The translations under genes and the position numbers were made by a program. DNA of 64,000 bases from Cladocopium goreaui. Taxonomy: Eukaryota > Sar > Dinophyceae > Suessiales > Symbiodiniaceae. The stretch is from positions 149,405 through 213,404 of the forward strand of contig CAMXCT020003768.1 of NCBI GenBank assembly GCA_947184155.2. The letters run 5' to 3'. Positions 51,662-62,849 of the stretch are shown piece by piece (positions within the stretch are counted from its first letter, which is position 1; each line of letters begins with the position of its first letter). Under the pieces are notes generated by a model. The model saw only the letters and a list, made by a program, of their open reading frames with translations, was not told the origin of the DNA and did not search any database.

Positions 51662-51855
51662 GTACACTCTGGTAACATACAAAAAGCGAACTGGGAAATC
51701 ACCATTTGGAATAGGTCAATCAATTGCTAATGATGGTTAATCATGGATATTAACCAACAATGGTTTATGGTTTATGATGGTTTATGGTACGCAAATAACG
51801 AACTAGTTACTGGGGTGAATCTAAACCAACTTATAACTGGGGGGCCTCACATTGT
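51662..51855. mobile_element. broken family A end joined to a family C right half
   Basis: TACACTCTGGTAACATACA (A-like) is followed by GAATCTAAACCAACTTATAA and GGGGGGCCTCACATTGTA (C right end). Confidence 0.6.
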
Positions 51856-51857
51856 AC

Positions 51858-52002
51858 AAGGTGGTACCCCCAAACGTTATGTGCGTTGGTTTATAATCCC
51901 CATTAACTAGTTCGATATAACCTCCAGATTCAGCCTAGGACCCTATAGGACCATAGGACTTATAAACGCACCAACTTTGCTAACTATGGGGCACCACCTT
52001 GT
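51858..52002. mobile_element. family C2 element, abutting a family C end
   Basis: ACAAGGTGGTACCCCCAAACG ... CTATGGGGCACCACCTTGTA. Confidence 0.8.
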
Positions 52003-52160
52003 AATTAGTGAAAGACAGGGACTAACCCGACTTACCCTAGTCTTGTAATTGGGCGTATTGCCACCAACTGGGGTGAGCTACCAAGCAGGGCTAGAGAGAA
52101 GATGGCACAGCCTGGCGCATTATGAGGAGATGGACAACCTCCATGGGCCAAAAAAAAAAC

Positions 52161-52231
52161 AGCAAGAACTGCATCCGAAATCTGCGTTGTCTCACCGCCG
52201 TGGTCATGACATAGTGGGCACATAAACCAAA
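52161..52231 (-). CDS. exon with CPLC motif
   Basis: CATAAGGCAG| then 2 nt and 23 codons: WFMCPLCHDHGGETTQISD, AVLA, to CTTGCT|GTTTTT. The leading bases join the single base left by the exon at 52909-52945. A CPLC pair followed by His is typical of zinc fingers; family unknown. Confidence 0.5.
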
Positions 52232-52494
52232 CTGCCTTATGACTACTTGTTTTTTGTATGATGGGACTCACCCCATTTCATTTGAACATGATTGAACTAA
52301 TTAATAGCATCATAAACTCTCACTCATCACTTTAAAAAAAAGTTTCCAAATATAAATAGGCACTGGCCAGACTCCACTCTCATGCAAGGAAAACAAACCG
52401 TCAAGCACAAGTTCTTACCATGGTTGAATCATGGCACTGTGTTTCCATCTGTCATTCATATCCCGACAAATGGCATTCACTAAGAAGTGATGTG

Positions 52495-52605
52495 CTGGTT
52501 GGTGGTAGACCTACCCCTCTGAAAAATGATGGAGTGAAAGTCAGTTGGGATGATGACATTCCCAATATATGGAAAAATAAAAAAATGTTCCAAACCACCA
52601 ACCAG
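52495..52605. mobile_element. family B element
   Basis: CTGGTTGGTGGTAGACCTAC ... GTTCCAAACCACCAACCAG. Confidence 0.85.
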
Positions 52606-52908
52606 TTTAGATATTTTTAGGATTTCTTTTATATTATCCCATATATTATGGAAAAGTAAAATTCATGTTCCAAAGCACCAAGCAGATATAAGTTGATCAT
52701 CCCAATCCTCCATTGACGAAGCGCCAGTAAGTTATACATTCCATGTACCATTTTTTTGATATTTTAATATGTTTAATCTCCAATTAATATTGGGAAAATG
52801 GAATGTATAACTTCAATGCCAAATGTGGATAAACCATTCCATTTACCAATTAAAATATCCAAATTGGTAAATTTGTATAATCCCCTGCTCACATGCCAAC
52901 GATCAAAC

Positions 52909-52945
52909 CAGGGCCAGCTCGCCGAGTTTCTGCTTCTTCCAATTC
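52909..52945 (-). CDS. 37-nt exon, minus chain
   Basis: CGGATCTGCAG| then ELEEAETRRAGP plus one base to CCCTG|GTTTGA. Glu-rich helix. Phase joins both neighbours. Confidence 0.5.
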
Positions 52946-52994
52946 CTGCAGATCCGATGGCCGTTGAGTCCCACAAAGGGGAAATGAGACTCCA

Positions 52995-53142
52995 GGATGG
53001 TGCCCCCCAGTTTTGTTTGTTGGTTTAGTTTCACTCCATCAACTAGTTCGCTATATCCACCAAAAATATCCATAAACGATAAACGATCGAAGTCAGCCAC
53101 AAACATAAGGCAACTGAACGTTATCGAACGGGCACCCCATCC
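52995..53142. mobile_element. family C2 element
   Basis: CAGGATGGTGCCCCCCAG ... CGGGCACCCCATCCTGTA. Confidence 0.8.
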
Positions 53143-53144
53143 TG

Positions 53145-54010
53145 TACCACACAAAGGGAAGAACATCCAAATTCAGGTCAACGTATCAATATATATATAC
53201 ACATATATAGGTAATTCTGCAAATACCTGGAATGTCGAAGTGGACCATGAAAAAATTGGTACAGTTGTGTATTATTATCCAATGAGAAAAGGACAAATTC
53301 AAGGTTTTCCCCCTATCTAGTAGCTAAATTGATTTGTTTCACAAGGTCTACAAGTGGGTCTATAGCAAATCCATCGAACTAGCCAATGGGGTGAAACTAA
53401 AGCAACAGTTAAATCACCTGAAGGCATTAGATCCCAGCAGAAACCCCAGCAGTTCAGGCAGAAACCCAAACGAAAACCTCATCAAACAATATATGTCCAA
53501 GGCTATATATCCCCCATTGGGCCCATTGAGTAGAACAAAATATCACCGTAACATGAAGTTGAGATATGAATACAGCTGTATTCATGCGCTTACTACACAA
53601 TGTACAGGCAGAGGCCAAACACACAAGCTATAGCACACAGGGCCAGGAAGTCTCTGGGAAAGCCTAGAGCAAATGTGAAAAAACGGCAGCCGAACTGAAA
53701 CCCGAGTGGAACCCCTCAAAATAGATGGGGTAACACAGCCAGCGACTCCAGCACAGCTAAAATGTTTAAAAATAGGTCCCCCATCCACCACACATTTGTG
53801 AACAAAAATGATTTAGATTATAGACTCTCTATGTGAGCAATTTAAGTACCCATGTTTGATTGGCTATTTTCGGAGGTGGTACTACTGTGGATGGTTGCGG
53901 AGTCCTGCACCACTTGGTAACTATTAGGTACAGTAACATACTTCAACACTTTTTCAGCAATCTTATAAGATTAATCTGGGTAAAACAATGCCATAAACCA
54001 TCCCCCAAAA
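53145..54010. other. no gene recognised
   Basis: Contains a half family F element at about 53886-53915 (CTGTGGATGGTTGCGGAGTC). ORFs near 53340-53640 have no splice support. Confidence 0.4.
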
Positions 54011-54011
54011 T

Positions 54012-54138
54012 GGTGCAGGGTGGTGCCCCATAGTTAGCTAAGTTGGTTTATAAGTCCAATAACTATGGTTTATAGGTGATCTATCTATCGTTAATGGGAT
54101 TATAACCCATTTATAACTGGGGGAGGCACCACCTTGTG
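54012..54138. mobile_element. family C2 element
   Basis: GCAGGGTGGTGCCCCATAG ... GGGAGGCACCACCTTGTG. Followed by a family H patch (54180-54275). Confidence 0.75.
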
Positions 54139-54282
54139 GTATAAACCATTCTCAAATGGCTAGTTTATGGCATTGTTTTACCCCCATTAGATTAGATTAC
54201 CCAGTAAATCCCATTAGATCCTATGAACATGTCTATTGAGTCACCATAAAATCCCATTAGATCCCATCACCTTGGATTTTAC

Positions 54283-54347
54283 CGGGCCCCGGTCCACTTC
54301 CAGCTCATCAATGCGCCGCAGCCGCTCGGGCCCTGCACGTTTTCGAC
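54283..54347 (-). CDS. 65-nt exon, minus chain
   Basis: CCAGAAATCCCAG| then 2 nt and 21 codons, RKRAGPERLRRIDELEVDRG then P, to GGCCCG|GTAAAA, a canonical donor. Charged helix. The plus strand has a rival frame (TFSTWDFWDPSDPG after CACTTCCAG|). Confidence 0.45.
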
Positions 54348-54409
54348 CTGGGATTTCTGGGACCCTTCAGACCCAGGAAGTGGGCAAGAACCATAGGCAT
54401 CCATAGGCC

Positions 54410-55190
54410 TTTTACTATATATATATATATATATAGTAGGTATATATATATATATATATTTATATAGTATATATATGTATCGTATATATATATATATAGT
54501 TTATATATAGTATATATAGTATATATATAGTATATATATAGTATATATATATACTATATATATATGTATCGTATATATATATATAGTTTATATATAGTAT
54601 ATATATATAGTATATATATATAGTATATATATAGTATATATATATATGTATCGTATATATATAGTTTATATATAGTATATATATAGTATATATATAGTAT
54701 ATATATATATATATATCGTATATATATATAGTTTATATAGTACATATATATAGTGTATAGATATATAAATATAGTATATATATATATATGTATTGTATAT
54801 ATATATAGTATATATATATATATAGAGTATGTATATATATATATATGTGTATCGTATATATTATATATATAGTATATATATAGTATATATATATATGTAT
54901 CGTATATATATACATATGTGTGTGTCGTGTATATATATATAGTATAGGTATATGTAGTATGTATATATATATTGTATATATATAGTAGACATAGATATAG
55001 TGTATATAGTGTATATATATAGTATATGTATACACTATATAAATATATCGTGTATATATATATATCGTATAAATATATTATATAGTATATATATAGTTTA
55101 TATATAGGTATCGTGTATATATATATAGAACATAAATAGATATAGTATAAATATATATATATAAATATATGAATTATATATGTATATAAC
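54410..55190. repeat. AT satellite (TATAGTATATATATGTATCG)n
   Basis: About 780 bp of TATATA with regular GTATCGTATATATATA and TAGTTTATATATAG words, so it is a higher-order array more than plain (TA)n. Tyr/Ile ORFs are artefacts. Confidence 0.95.
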
Positions 55191-55360
55191 TATGGAATAT
55201 CCGAAAAAAAAAAGACGAGTATCCCAGTCGTATATGACTTATTTCTATATATCAAGATTCCAGGGATGCACATCTCCAATCCCCCCCCATTCCTGAGCAA
55301 ATCCATGGCAACCCTCCGAAAAACACCGAAAAACATCGGGGAAACTCGGAAACCATTAGT

Positions 55361-55476
55361 CCGGGTAAATTATAATAATTCACTAACCTGAATTAGGGCC
55401 ATTTGGGGATCATTCCCCTTATTAACCATGATTTCCAGTGAGGTCGCAGTGAGGTCGTGATTAAATTTACCCAGAT
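55361..55476. mobile_element. family D element
   Basis: CCGGGTAAATTATAATAATT ... GATTAAATTTACCCAGAT; TAGT on both flanks may be a target duplication. Confidence 0.85.
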
Positions 55477-55644
55477 TAGTAGTTTTGCGTACCAGTTCTT
55501 GTGGGCGTTTACCTTAGGAATTGGGATGATTCATTGAAATCATTGGGATGATCTCCACTTGGTAGTTTTGTGTACCACTTACCTTCAATAAAATGTGGAA
55601 TAAATTGATGATTCTGCAGAACGTGGTACAACAACAATGGTTTC

Positions 55645-55748
55645 TACCCTCTCGCAATTTAACATAGCCATTAAAAATACACCATTTATAGTTGATCTAC
55701 CTATTCAAAATGGTGATTTTCTACAGCTGTGTTAGTTTACCAGAGGTA
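55645..55748. mobile_element. family A element
   Basis: TACCCTCTCGCAATTTAACA ... GTTAGTTTACCAGAGGTA. Confidence 0.7.
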
Positions 55749-55759
55749 ACCTGCTTGCG

Positions 55760-56060
55760 ATTCCATGAATGGTCAAATATATATATATATATACATACAT
55801 ATATTTCAGTCACCTGCTGCATCAATCACTGGTCAGACGATGAGATCTTTACCATGAATTTTCCAGCAAACATGGATCCAGAATGTATGTATATATATAT
55901 ATATTTATGTATACTGTATATGTACATATGTATATACTGTATGTATATATATATATGTATACTGTATATGTACATATGTATATACTGTATGTATATATAT
56001 ATATATATATATTATATTATATGTATATATCACCGTTGTCATACCTATTCATCTTTCCCA
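55760..56060. repeat. TATATAC / ACTGTATATGTACATATG repeats
   Basis: The word ATACTGTATATGTACATATG recurs at about 55912 and 55958 within (TA)n. Confidence 0.8.
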
Positions 56061-56065
56061 TGTTT

Positions 56066-56175
56066 GGATCAACTGACACAGAATCCGCCAAGGTACAGGC
56101 ATAGCCCTGCGCTTGAAACTCCACTGTGACCCTCGTCGAAGGGGCGCTGCCGCTTGCTGGGTGTGAGTCCACTAC
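56066..56175 (-). CDS. exon candidate, minus strand
   Basis: Strong acceptor AAGCTTTTTCACCCCGCAG| then VVDSHPASGSAPSTRVTV, EFQAQGYACTLADSVSVDP without stop. The 3' end is uncertain. Composition is typical of an exported or Ser/Thr-rich domain, but no family is recognised. A plus frame is also open. Confidence 0.4.
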
Positions 56176-56219
56176 CTGCGGGGTGAAAAAGCTTTTACTA
56201 ACCATCAACAACCAATGAC

Positions 56220-56365
56220 TTACTGGAATTTAATGGGATTTTACGGTGACTTAATGGGATTTTATGGTGACTTAATGAGATTTTATGGGATTTTATGGTG
56301 ACTTAATGGGATTTAATGGGATTTTATGGTGACTTAATAGGAATTAATAGGATCTAAATGGATTT
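56220..56365. repeat. family H tandem repeat
   Basis: About seven units of TTAATGGGATTTTATGGTGA. Confidence 0.9.
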
Positions 56366-56374
56366 ACTAGGAGA

Positions 56375-56482
56375 TACCCTCTGGTAAACGGTTACATAAC
56401 TATGGAAAATCACATTTTTTCACGGGAAAATCCTCTATAAATGGTGATTTTCCATAGCTATGTAACAAATTACCAGAGGGTA
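56375..56482. mobile_element. family A element
   Basis: TACCCTCTGGTAAACGGTTA ... TGTAACAAATTACCAGAGGGTA. Confidence 0.8.
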
Positions 56483-56489
56483 ACCATCA

Positions 56490-57550
56490 ACAACCAACCC
56501 CCTCAATAACCATGAACAATCACGAAGAGCCTATTAAGGGCACATGATCATTTATATGATTATGTTTGTATAATCAGTATTATGAAAGGCTTATTCATTT
56601 GCCATATCATTTGGGGGTTGATACGGAAACACTGCTGTTGAAAATTGAAGTTTTGATTTTGATGGACATGAAAACAAAAACGGGTTCATAACAAATGCAG
56701 AGCTGGCCATTGCATCACCCAAATCCTGGGTATCGAATAAAGATACCAACAACCAGCCTTGCTCCCAACACCCCAGGTACAAGGGGAGTAAATTTGGATA
56801 GAGCTAAAATCAATGAAAATTCCAGGACCCCAAAACGGAGGCACCACCCAAAGCCATAGCTCGGGGGCATATCCCCATACATAGCCCAGTTATAAGTTGG
56901 TTTATAAACCCCATTAACTATATCTACAGTATCCTTCTACGAGTTTACCGGGTCAGGTTGGCTCACCTGATTTTCTAGGGAAAACATAGGTGAAAACAGA
57001 TACTTGGGCCCTAGAAAAACACAGCTGGAAAAAAAATAAATACCACCTCACTAGAAAATCAGCACACACACAAAACGGCATTTTAGACCCTGAAATGCCA
57101 AAAAATTGGTAGAAAATTGAAACCTGATCCTTGGGCTCCGGCGAAAAATGCGGAGTTTGATGTCATAATTATTTAGCATCAACATCTGAGCTATGATATT
57201 CTAGAACATTCATGTCCGGCCTCCTCCCCTCTCCCGAGATTCGATTTTTTGGATTTTTTCGAACTTTTCGAGTCTTCTCTCAAAGCGTCCTCCAAAATGA
57301 GCCCTTCCCAGCCAATAGTCGCCATGAATTCAAATTCAGAAACAATCAGAAATATATCGATACATGTTGCTATGATAAACTATGATATTTTCATATATTT
57401 TAATATACGAGCTGGTATTTCATACTACCTCCGGGGCTTCGCACCCTGGCCCGCCCCCCACATTTAAATGTCGTTACCGTACAGCATGCTGCAACTCTGT
57501 ACAAAAACATGCCGCCTCAATTTCTTTCACTTCTTTCACTTTTTTCACTT
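56490..57550. other. no gene recognised
   Basis: A partial C2 fragment at about 56880-56940 (AGTTATAAGTTGGTTTATAA). 57230-57310 is GC-richer and open, without a clear splice pair. Confidence 0.4.
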
Positions 57551-57551
57551 C

Positions 57552-58630
57552 AGCAGTTTTTGGTCATAGAAGTTTCAAACAATGACTCAAAAGGAATGTG
57601 ATTTTCTGGAAGTGACGCGCGCTGTTTTAAATCCAGTGCTTGATTTTCTAGAGGCCACAATTTTCCATACATGTGCCTCCCACATTTTCAAGACGCCTGC
57701 ATCCAGGTCCATATTCGAAAACCATCGAAAACCTATATTCGAAATTGTTATTTTCACATATTGCCACAATGCGTCACATGTTTTCACATTGTACACATGT
57801 TCTCCATATGTTCATTTTTATATAACCCCATCCCAATGTATTTTAAGGTGTTTTCATGTTCTCAGATTTACCAGACTCGCAATTCTGGTTTAGGCGTTTT
57901 GGACTTGATTATAGAATATTTCAATATTTTTGGCGTACCCTTATAAAACAGCAGTTTTTGGTCATAGAAGTTTCAAACAATGACTCAAAAGGAATGTGAT
58001 TTTCTAGAAGTGACGCGCGCTGTTTTAAATCCAGTGCTTGATTTTCTAGAGGCCAGAATTTTCCATACATGTGCCTCCCACATTTTCAAGACGCCTGCAT
58101 CCAGGTCCATATTCGAAAACCATCGAAAACCTATATTCGAAATCGTTATTTTCACATATTGTCACAATGCGTCACATGTTTTCACATTGTACACATGTTC
58201 TCCATATGTTCATTTTTATATAACGCCATCCCAATGTATTTTAAGGTGTTTTCATGTTCTCAGATTTACCAGACTCGCAATTCTGGTTTAGGCGTTTTGG
58301 ACTTGATTATAGAATATTTCAATATTTTTGGCGTACCCTTATAAAACAGCAGTGTTTGGTCATAGAAGTTTCAAACAATGATTCAGAAAGAATGTGATTT
58401 TCGAGAAGTGACGCGCGCTGTTTTAAATCCAGTGCTTGATTTTCTAGAGGCCACAATTTTCCATACATGTGCCTCCCACATTTTCAAGACGCCTGCATCG
58501 AGGTCCATATTCGAAATGACTATTTTCACAAGTTTTCTGTATATTAATCATATTTCATTTTTAATCCCAATCTATTTTCATGTGTTTTCAATTTCTCTGA
58601 TCTACCAGACTCGCAGCGACGCGCAGGTAC
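57552..58630. repeat. 398-bp tandem triplication, third copy shortened
   Basis: Unit starts AGCAGTTTTTGGTCATAGAA; copies begin near 57552, 57950 and 58348. Copies 1 and 2 differ at only a few sites; copy 3 has an internal deletion and diverges after about 58515. Each holds an ATG-led ORF (MTQKECDFLEVTRAV), 103 codons in copies 1 and 2. Confidence 0.95.
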
Positions 58631-58639
58631 TCAAAGTTC

Positions 58640-59030
58640 CAGCCCAAGCGCTTCGGATTGGCTGTTTTCCAATTGCGAGATGCGGCAAGTGTTGCAAACT
58701 TGGACAGGAGAGAGATGGGATTAGATTTTAAGCATGTTTAAACAAAACAAAATGACCTACCAGTGCCCCTCTAGAAAATCAGGGACCACTAGAAACTCTA
58801 GGAACGTCCTCCCAGAGATGCTAAATTATTCTCCTGGATTTTGGGCACTTAAGCTACCCAGAAAATCAGGGTCTCCCGACTCAGAGGTCTCCAAAAGTTG
58901 TTCTGTAGAAAATGAGGGGGTTGATAAAAGCAGCCTTTCATCAAAATCGAAGAATTTTCGCGCCAGATTATCAGTCCTTCTTAGGGGGGTTGACCCCCCT
59001 GAAATCCTAGAGGAAACTCACACCGGTATT
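58640..59030. other. tail of the tandem array
   Basis: Recurrent CTAGAAAATCAGGG words and GGGGGGTTGACCCCCC at 58984-58999, which recurs at 59420. Confidence 0.5.
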
Positions 59031-59313
59031 TTCAGAAACATAAGTCTAACTCAACTAAACTAGAAAGACAGAGCCCACTAGAAATTCATAGGCTGACTCT
59101 CCAAAATTGGGTCCGTAAAATCCGCATCTTCCGCGCCAGAAAGTTAGGCAGTTAACGAGCCGGATTTCCTAAGGAAAAGGGAACCAGTATTCAGAAACAT
59201 AAGTCTAACTCAACTAAACTAGAAAGACAGAGCCCACTAGAAATTCATAGGCTGACTCCCCAAAATTGGGTCCGTAAAATCCGCATCTTCCGCGCCAGAA
59301 AGTTAGGCTCTGT
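59031..59313. repeat. ~124-bp segment duplicated at 159-bp offset
   Basis: TTCAGAAACATAAGTCTAAC ... CGCGCCAGAAAGTTAGGC occurs at 59031 and 59190 with about one mismatch. Confidence 0.95.
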
Positions 59314-59454
59314 CAACTTTGAGGTGCTTAAAATAGCCACGCTAGAAAATTAAGGCCCCTATGAAAGCAGCCGATCCCCAGAATACAAACCTGGGATGAC
59401 TAGGAAATGAAGGCTTACAGGGGGGTTGACCCCCTAGACTTTCTGGCGGAAACT

Positions 59455-59558
59455 GGTAAGAGGATTCTACAGTTATATCTACCATAAACCATAGAATTCA
59501 GCCACAAAACATAAGGCAACTGAACGCTAGCTCGAACGGGGGCCCCATCCTGTAGGTA
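59455..59558. mobile_element. family C2 right half
   Basis: TATCTACCATAAACCATAGA ... ACGGGGGCCCCATCCTGTA; the left half is missing. Confidence 0.65.
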
Positions 59559-59915
59559 CTTCCAATAAATCGCGACCTGAAACGGCCCGAAAACGACCGT
59601 CCCCAGGGGTTTCTTGCTGAACCAGTTCGATATATCCACCATTCAAAGCCAATTGCAGGAAGCCCAGTTCAACCAACTCAGCTATCATAAATCAACTACA
59701 AAACAAACCATCAAGTTCTGAATCAAGCTCTGGGTGAAATCTCCATCTTTTTTTTGAACAGATTTTCCCAGATTATAACCGTTATATCCCCAGGAAATAC
59801 AACCAATTTTGTTGGTTAAATCACCATAGTATGTTTGATTAAAATCCAGAAAACATCAATATCTTATGACTTAAAACCCATATACATCCATAAATCACCA
59901 TAAATATTTTGTCTA

Positions 59916-60006
59916 TACCCTCCGGAAATCAACCATGGCTTGCTACAAAAAACCCTCCATTTTTATCGGGGAGTTTCCGAATTGCCGTGTTGGATTGCCA
60001 GAGGGA
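59916..60006. mobile_element. family A element, divergent
   Basis: TACCCTCCGGAAATCAACC ... GTTGGATTGCCAGAGGGA. Confidence 0.55.
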
Positions 60007-60074
60007 AAAGCCAATGTTCCCACGGGAAAAAATATGAAAAAACCTCTGGACATTTACCTTAGCGAACTGGAAAA

Positions 60075-60180
60075 TACCCTCTGGTAATTTAACATAACTC
60101 TGGAAAATCACCATGTTTAATGGTAAAATCCACTATAAATGGCCATGTTCAATAGCTTTTTGTATGTTTACCAGAGGGTA
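60075..60180. mobile_element. family A element
   Basis: TACCCTCTGGTAATTTAACA ... TTGTATGTTTACCAGAGGGTA. Confidence 0.85.
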
Positions 60181-60475
60181 ACCCCTTTAAGAAATGGTAA
60201 ATCATCATTTTTACCATCGATCAATTTTTAGCCATGGCCTCCATAAATCAACCATTCACTTCGATGCTCATTTTAGCCAGCGAGCTATATAACCTCCATT
60301 GATTGGGGATGTCCAATAAAACCAGTTCAGTAGGTCGAACTACGTCGTAGAATCCGAGGATAACCTGACACCAGGCTAATCATCATTTTTCGGGAAATGA
60401 CCACTGTTCATAGGTTAATCATCCTTTTTTACCATCTATAAATACAACGTTTTCAAGTTCTCAAACCGTTAACCT

Positions 60476-60568
60476 ACTGTGGATGGAAGAAATCCTGCAC
60501 CAGTTGGTAGTTGGCTTATCTCGTTGTAAGTCCATTACCAACTGGTGCAGGATTTTTTCTATCCACAG
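60476..60568. mobile_element. family F element
   Basis: ACTGTGGATGGAAGAAATCC ... GGTGCAGGATTTTTTCTATCC then ACAG; inner arms GCACCAGTTGGTA / TACCAACTGGTGC. Confidence 0.85.
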
Positions 60569-60569
60569 C

Positions 60570-61100
60570 ACCACATCGATCACATCTCATTGTACTAGTT
60601 GGTTGAAAACAGTTTGCCCTCTTATGGGTCATTATAATCCACAGTAAATCAGCTAGTAAAAGTCCCTATAATAGTCAATCCCCTCAAGGGTATTCTTAAT
60701 TGTTCACCAAACATAGTTATACCAGTGCCATTCAAATAGCCAACTACAGTGTCATATTCCCCTAATCAACCCCAATCAAGCCTAGTTAACCAACTGTTGA
60801 CCAAGCTAGATTGATTTGCAATATCCCCCTAATAATACCAGGTCCCTAATAATCCTAGGGTCTTAGTCAACCATGGTTGATTGGCTAATCATAGCTAAGT
60901 TGGTTTAACAATCAACCAATCAAACTAGTTCACTTTGTATAGTAAGAAAGTAATAGTATGCAATAGTTCACTTAGTCCACTATAACAGCAACTGTGGGAA
61001 TATCTAAAAAAGTCACCAATCAATATAGTAATATAGTATATAAATTATATAGTACCAGGCTGTTTTCTTCATGGCTCACATGAACTTTTCTTGCAATGTT
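60570..61100. other. no gene seen
   Basis: AT-rich with AACCAACT and TAGTTAACC words; no element or exon defined. Confidence 0.4.
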
Positions 61101-61103
61101 CAC

Positions 61104-61153
61104 CTCGCCAGCCACCCAGCCAAATCGCGTGAGAACTTCCTCAGTCGAGGATC
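61104..61153 (-). CDS. short exon candidate
   Basis: Frame DPRLRKFSRDLAGWLA to GGCGAG|GTGAAC, a good donor; acceptor CACGACCAAG| is weak. Confidence 0.4.
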
Positions 61154-61159
61154 ACTTGG

Positions 61160-62050
61160 TCGTGGTTCATTGATGTGTTGAAAAAATGCAACGTTGGAAC
61201 GGTGGGAAAATGTGGGAAATACCACGTAATTGGGACATGAATAAATTGGGATGAAGTTGTGAGCTTACCATTGATCTTTCGCTTCTCATTGAGACATGTT
61301 GATAGATTTTGGCTGCGGAAATGCAATTTGAAGCAACACTAAGTGGTGATGTGAAGACGACATGAATAGATTGCGGAACGCATGGCCTTAGCTAACAAAC
61401 AACATGAAATTCCTTCCCATCAAGAATAATGCTAAAAAAGAACCTTAGGAAAACCTTGTTTCACAAGTCTTCCAGTCTTGGCTAAAACAATTCATGGATC
61501 GAAAATAACAAAAACAGGTGATATGTGGTTAAAACAATCATAAACCATCCCCAAATGGGTGGTTTATTATTGGTTTCACTGTTTTTGTTAGCTTGGATTA
61601 AGTTCCAAATTATTGGTTTATTATTGGTTTAACCACATTACTATCATTGGTTTAACCACATTACTGACTTAAGTTCCAAAGTACCACCTTTCAAAGGCCC
61701 CAGCCTCGGGCTTGCGCCCCACTGGAGGACCCAAGAACTAATCGACTGTCCATCCCATTGGTAATTTCCACGACCCTCAAACGTGGCAGCAATCGAACAT
61801 CGTAAACTGAGTGGCCACTTAACTTGTGCTAACGGCAGGGAATTTTCGGGAATGATCCCTGGCCAACTATCAATAATCCCAGCAAACCCCATTCCCATCC
61901 ATTTCCTACGTTTACGGGTACGTTTAGCACCAGTAAATGGATGGTTTAAATGCAAATATCATCAAATATCATCTATAGATGAGGGATATTCCAGTGCCAT
62001 GTTTGATTACCAGAGGGTGACAATAAATTTAGTTCCACCAGGAACACCAC
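61160..62050. other. spacer; possible exon near 61.75 kb
   Basis: 61680-61860 is GC-richer and open on minus (CSIAATFEGRGNYQWDGQS). Splice signals not resolved. Confidence 0.3.
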
Positions 62051-62053
62051 GTC

Positions 62054-62157
62054 TACCCTCTGGTAATTTAACATAGCTATGGAAAATCACCATTTTTAAT
62101 GAGAAAATCCACTATAAATGGCCATTTTCAATAGCTATGTTAGTTTACCAGAGGGTA
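62054..62157. mobile_element. family A element
   Basis: TACCCTCTGGTAATTTAACA ... GTTAGTTTACCAGAGGGTA. A partial copy follows at about 62360-62400. Confidence 0.9.
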
Positions 62158-62519
62158 GACAAAGCATCCATATTCTACAGAGTTTACTTAGTGAACGCAC
62201 ACAGAGATTCCAGGGCAAATTTGCACCCGTGGACCCCAAACAGTCAGTCATGTGGGTTTGTCGGAAAATGTCGTATGTTGAATGCCGTTGCTTCAAAATC
62301 AAATCACTTAGCCTCCAATGAACTAATATACTCCCAGTAGCTGTGGAACTTGGTCAATTTCTGGTGATTTTCCATAGCTATCTTAGTTTACCAGAGGGAA
62401 GTTCCAAGTTTGAAGAAATCACAGGTACCTTCCATGCAGTAATCAAACATGGCTTGAAGATTTTCCCAGCAACCTCCATGGCTAGTTCGGGGATCCAGGG
62501 GCCCGCCATGTTGACTTAC

Positions 62520-62534
62520 CAGCCAGAGACATTC
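62520..62534 (-). CDS. 15-nt micro-exon
   Basis: Between the family B acceptor CCAACCAG| and the consensus donor GGCTG|GTAAGT. Encodes GMSLA with split codons at both ends, in phase with the exon before the element. Confidence 0.5.
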
Positions 62535-62636
62535 CTGGTTGGTGGTTTTAACCATCTTGAAAAATAATTATTAGTCAATGGGAAGGATTATCCCATATAT
62601 TATGGAAAATAAAAACTGTTCCAAACCACCAACCAG
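62535..62636. mobile_element. family B element coinciding with an intron
   Basis: CTGGTTGGTGGTTTTAACCA ... GTTCCAAACCACCAACCAG. On minus, AATCTG|GTTGG...CCAACCAG|GAATG removes 99 bp (62535-62633). ATTC on both flanks is a likely target duplication. Confidence 0.85.
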
Positions 62637-62720
62637 ATTCACAATGACTAATCGAACCCGAGGGACTCAACGAGGGACTCAACGTGTTGCACTCGTCTCG
62701 GTGACATGACAAAACGATCC
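62634..62720 (-). CDS. exon before the family B intron
   Basis: Acceptor GTCGATATTTCAG| then 28 codons, IVLSCHRDECNTLSPSLS then PSGSISHCES, ending one base into a codon. A TTGAGTCCCTCG unit is repeated twice within it. Function unknown. Confidence 0.5.
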
Positions 62721-62849
62721 CTGAAATATCGACCAAATTAGCTCAACTATGGGGCATCAGGGATCATCTATTGGACAAAAAACATCCAAATCATGTTTTT
62801 TTTTGAAAACATGGGTGCCCCCAAATCATCCAAAAGTAGACCATTTTAG

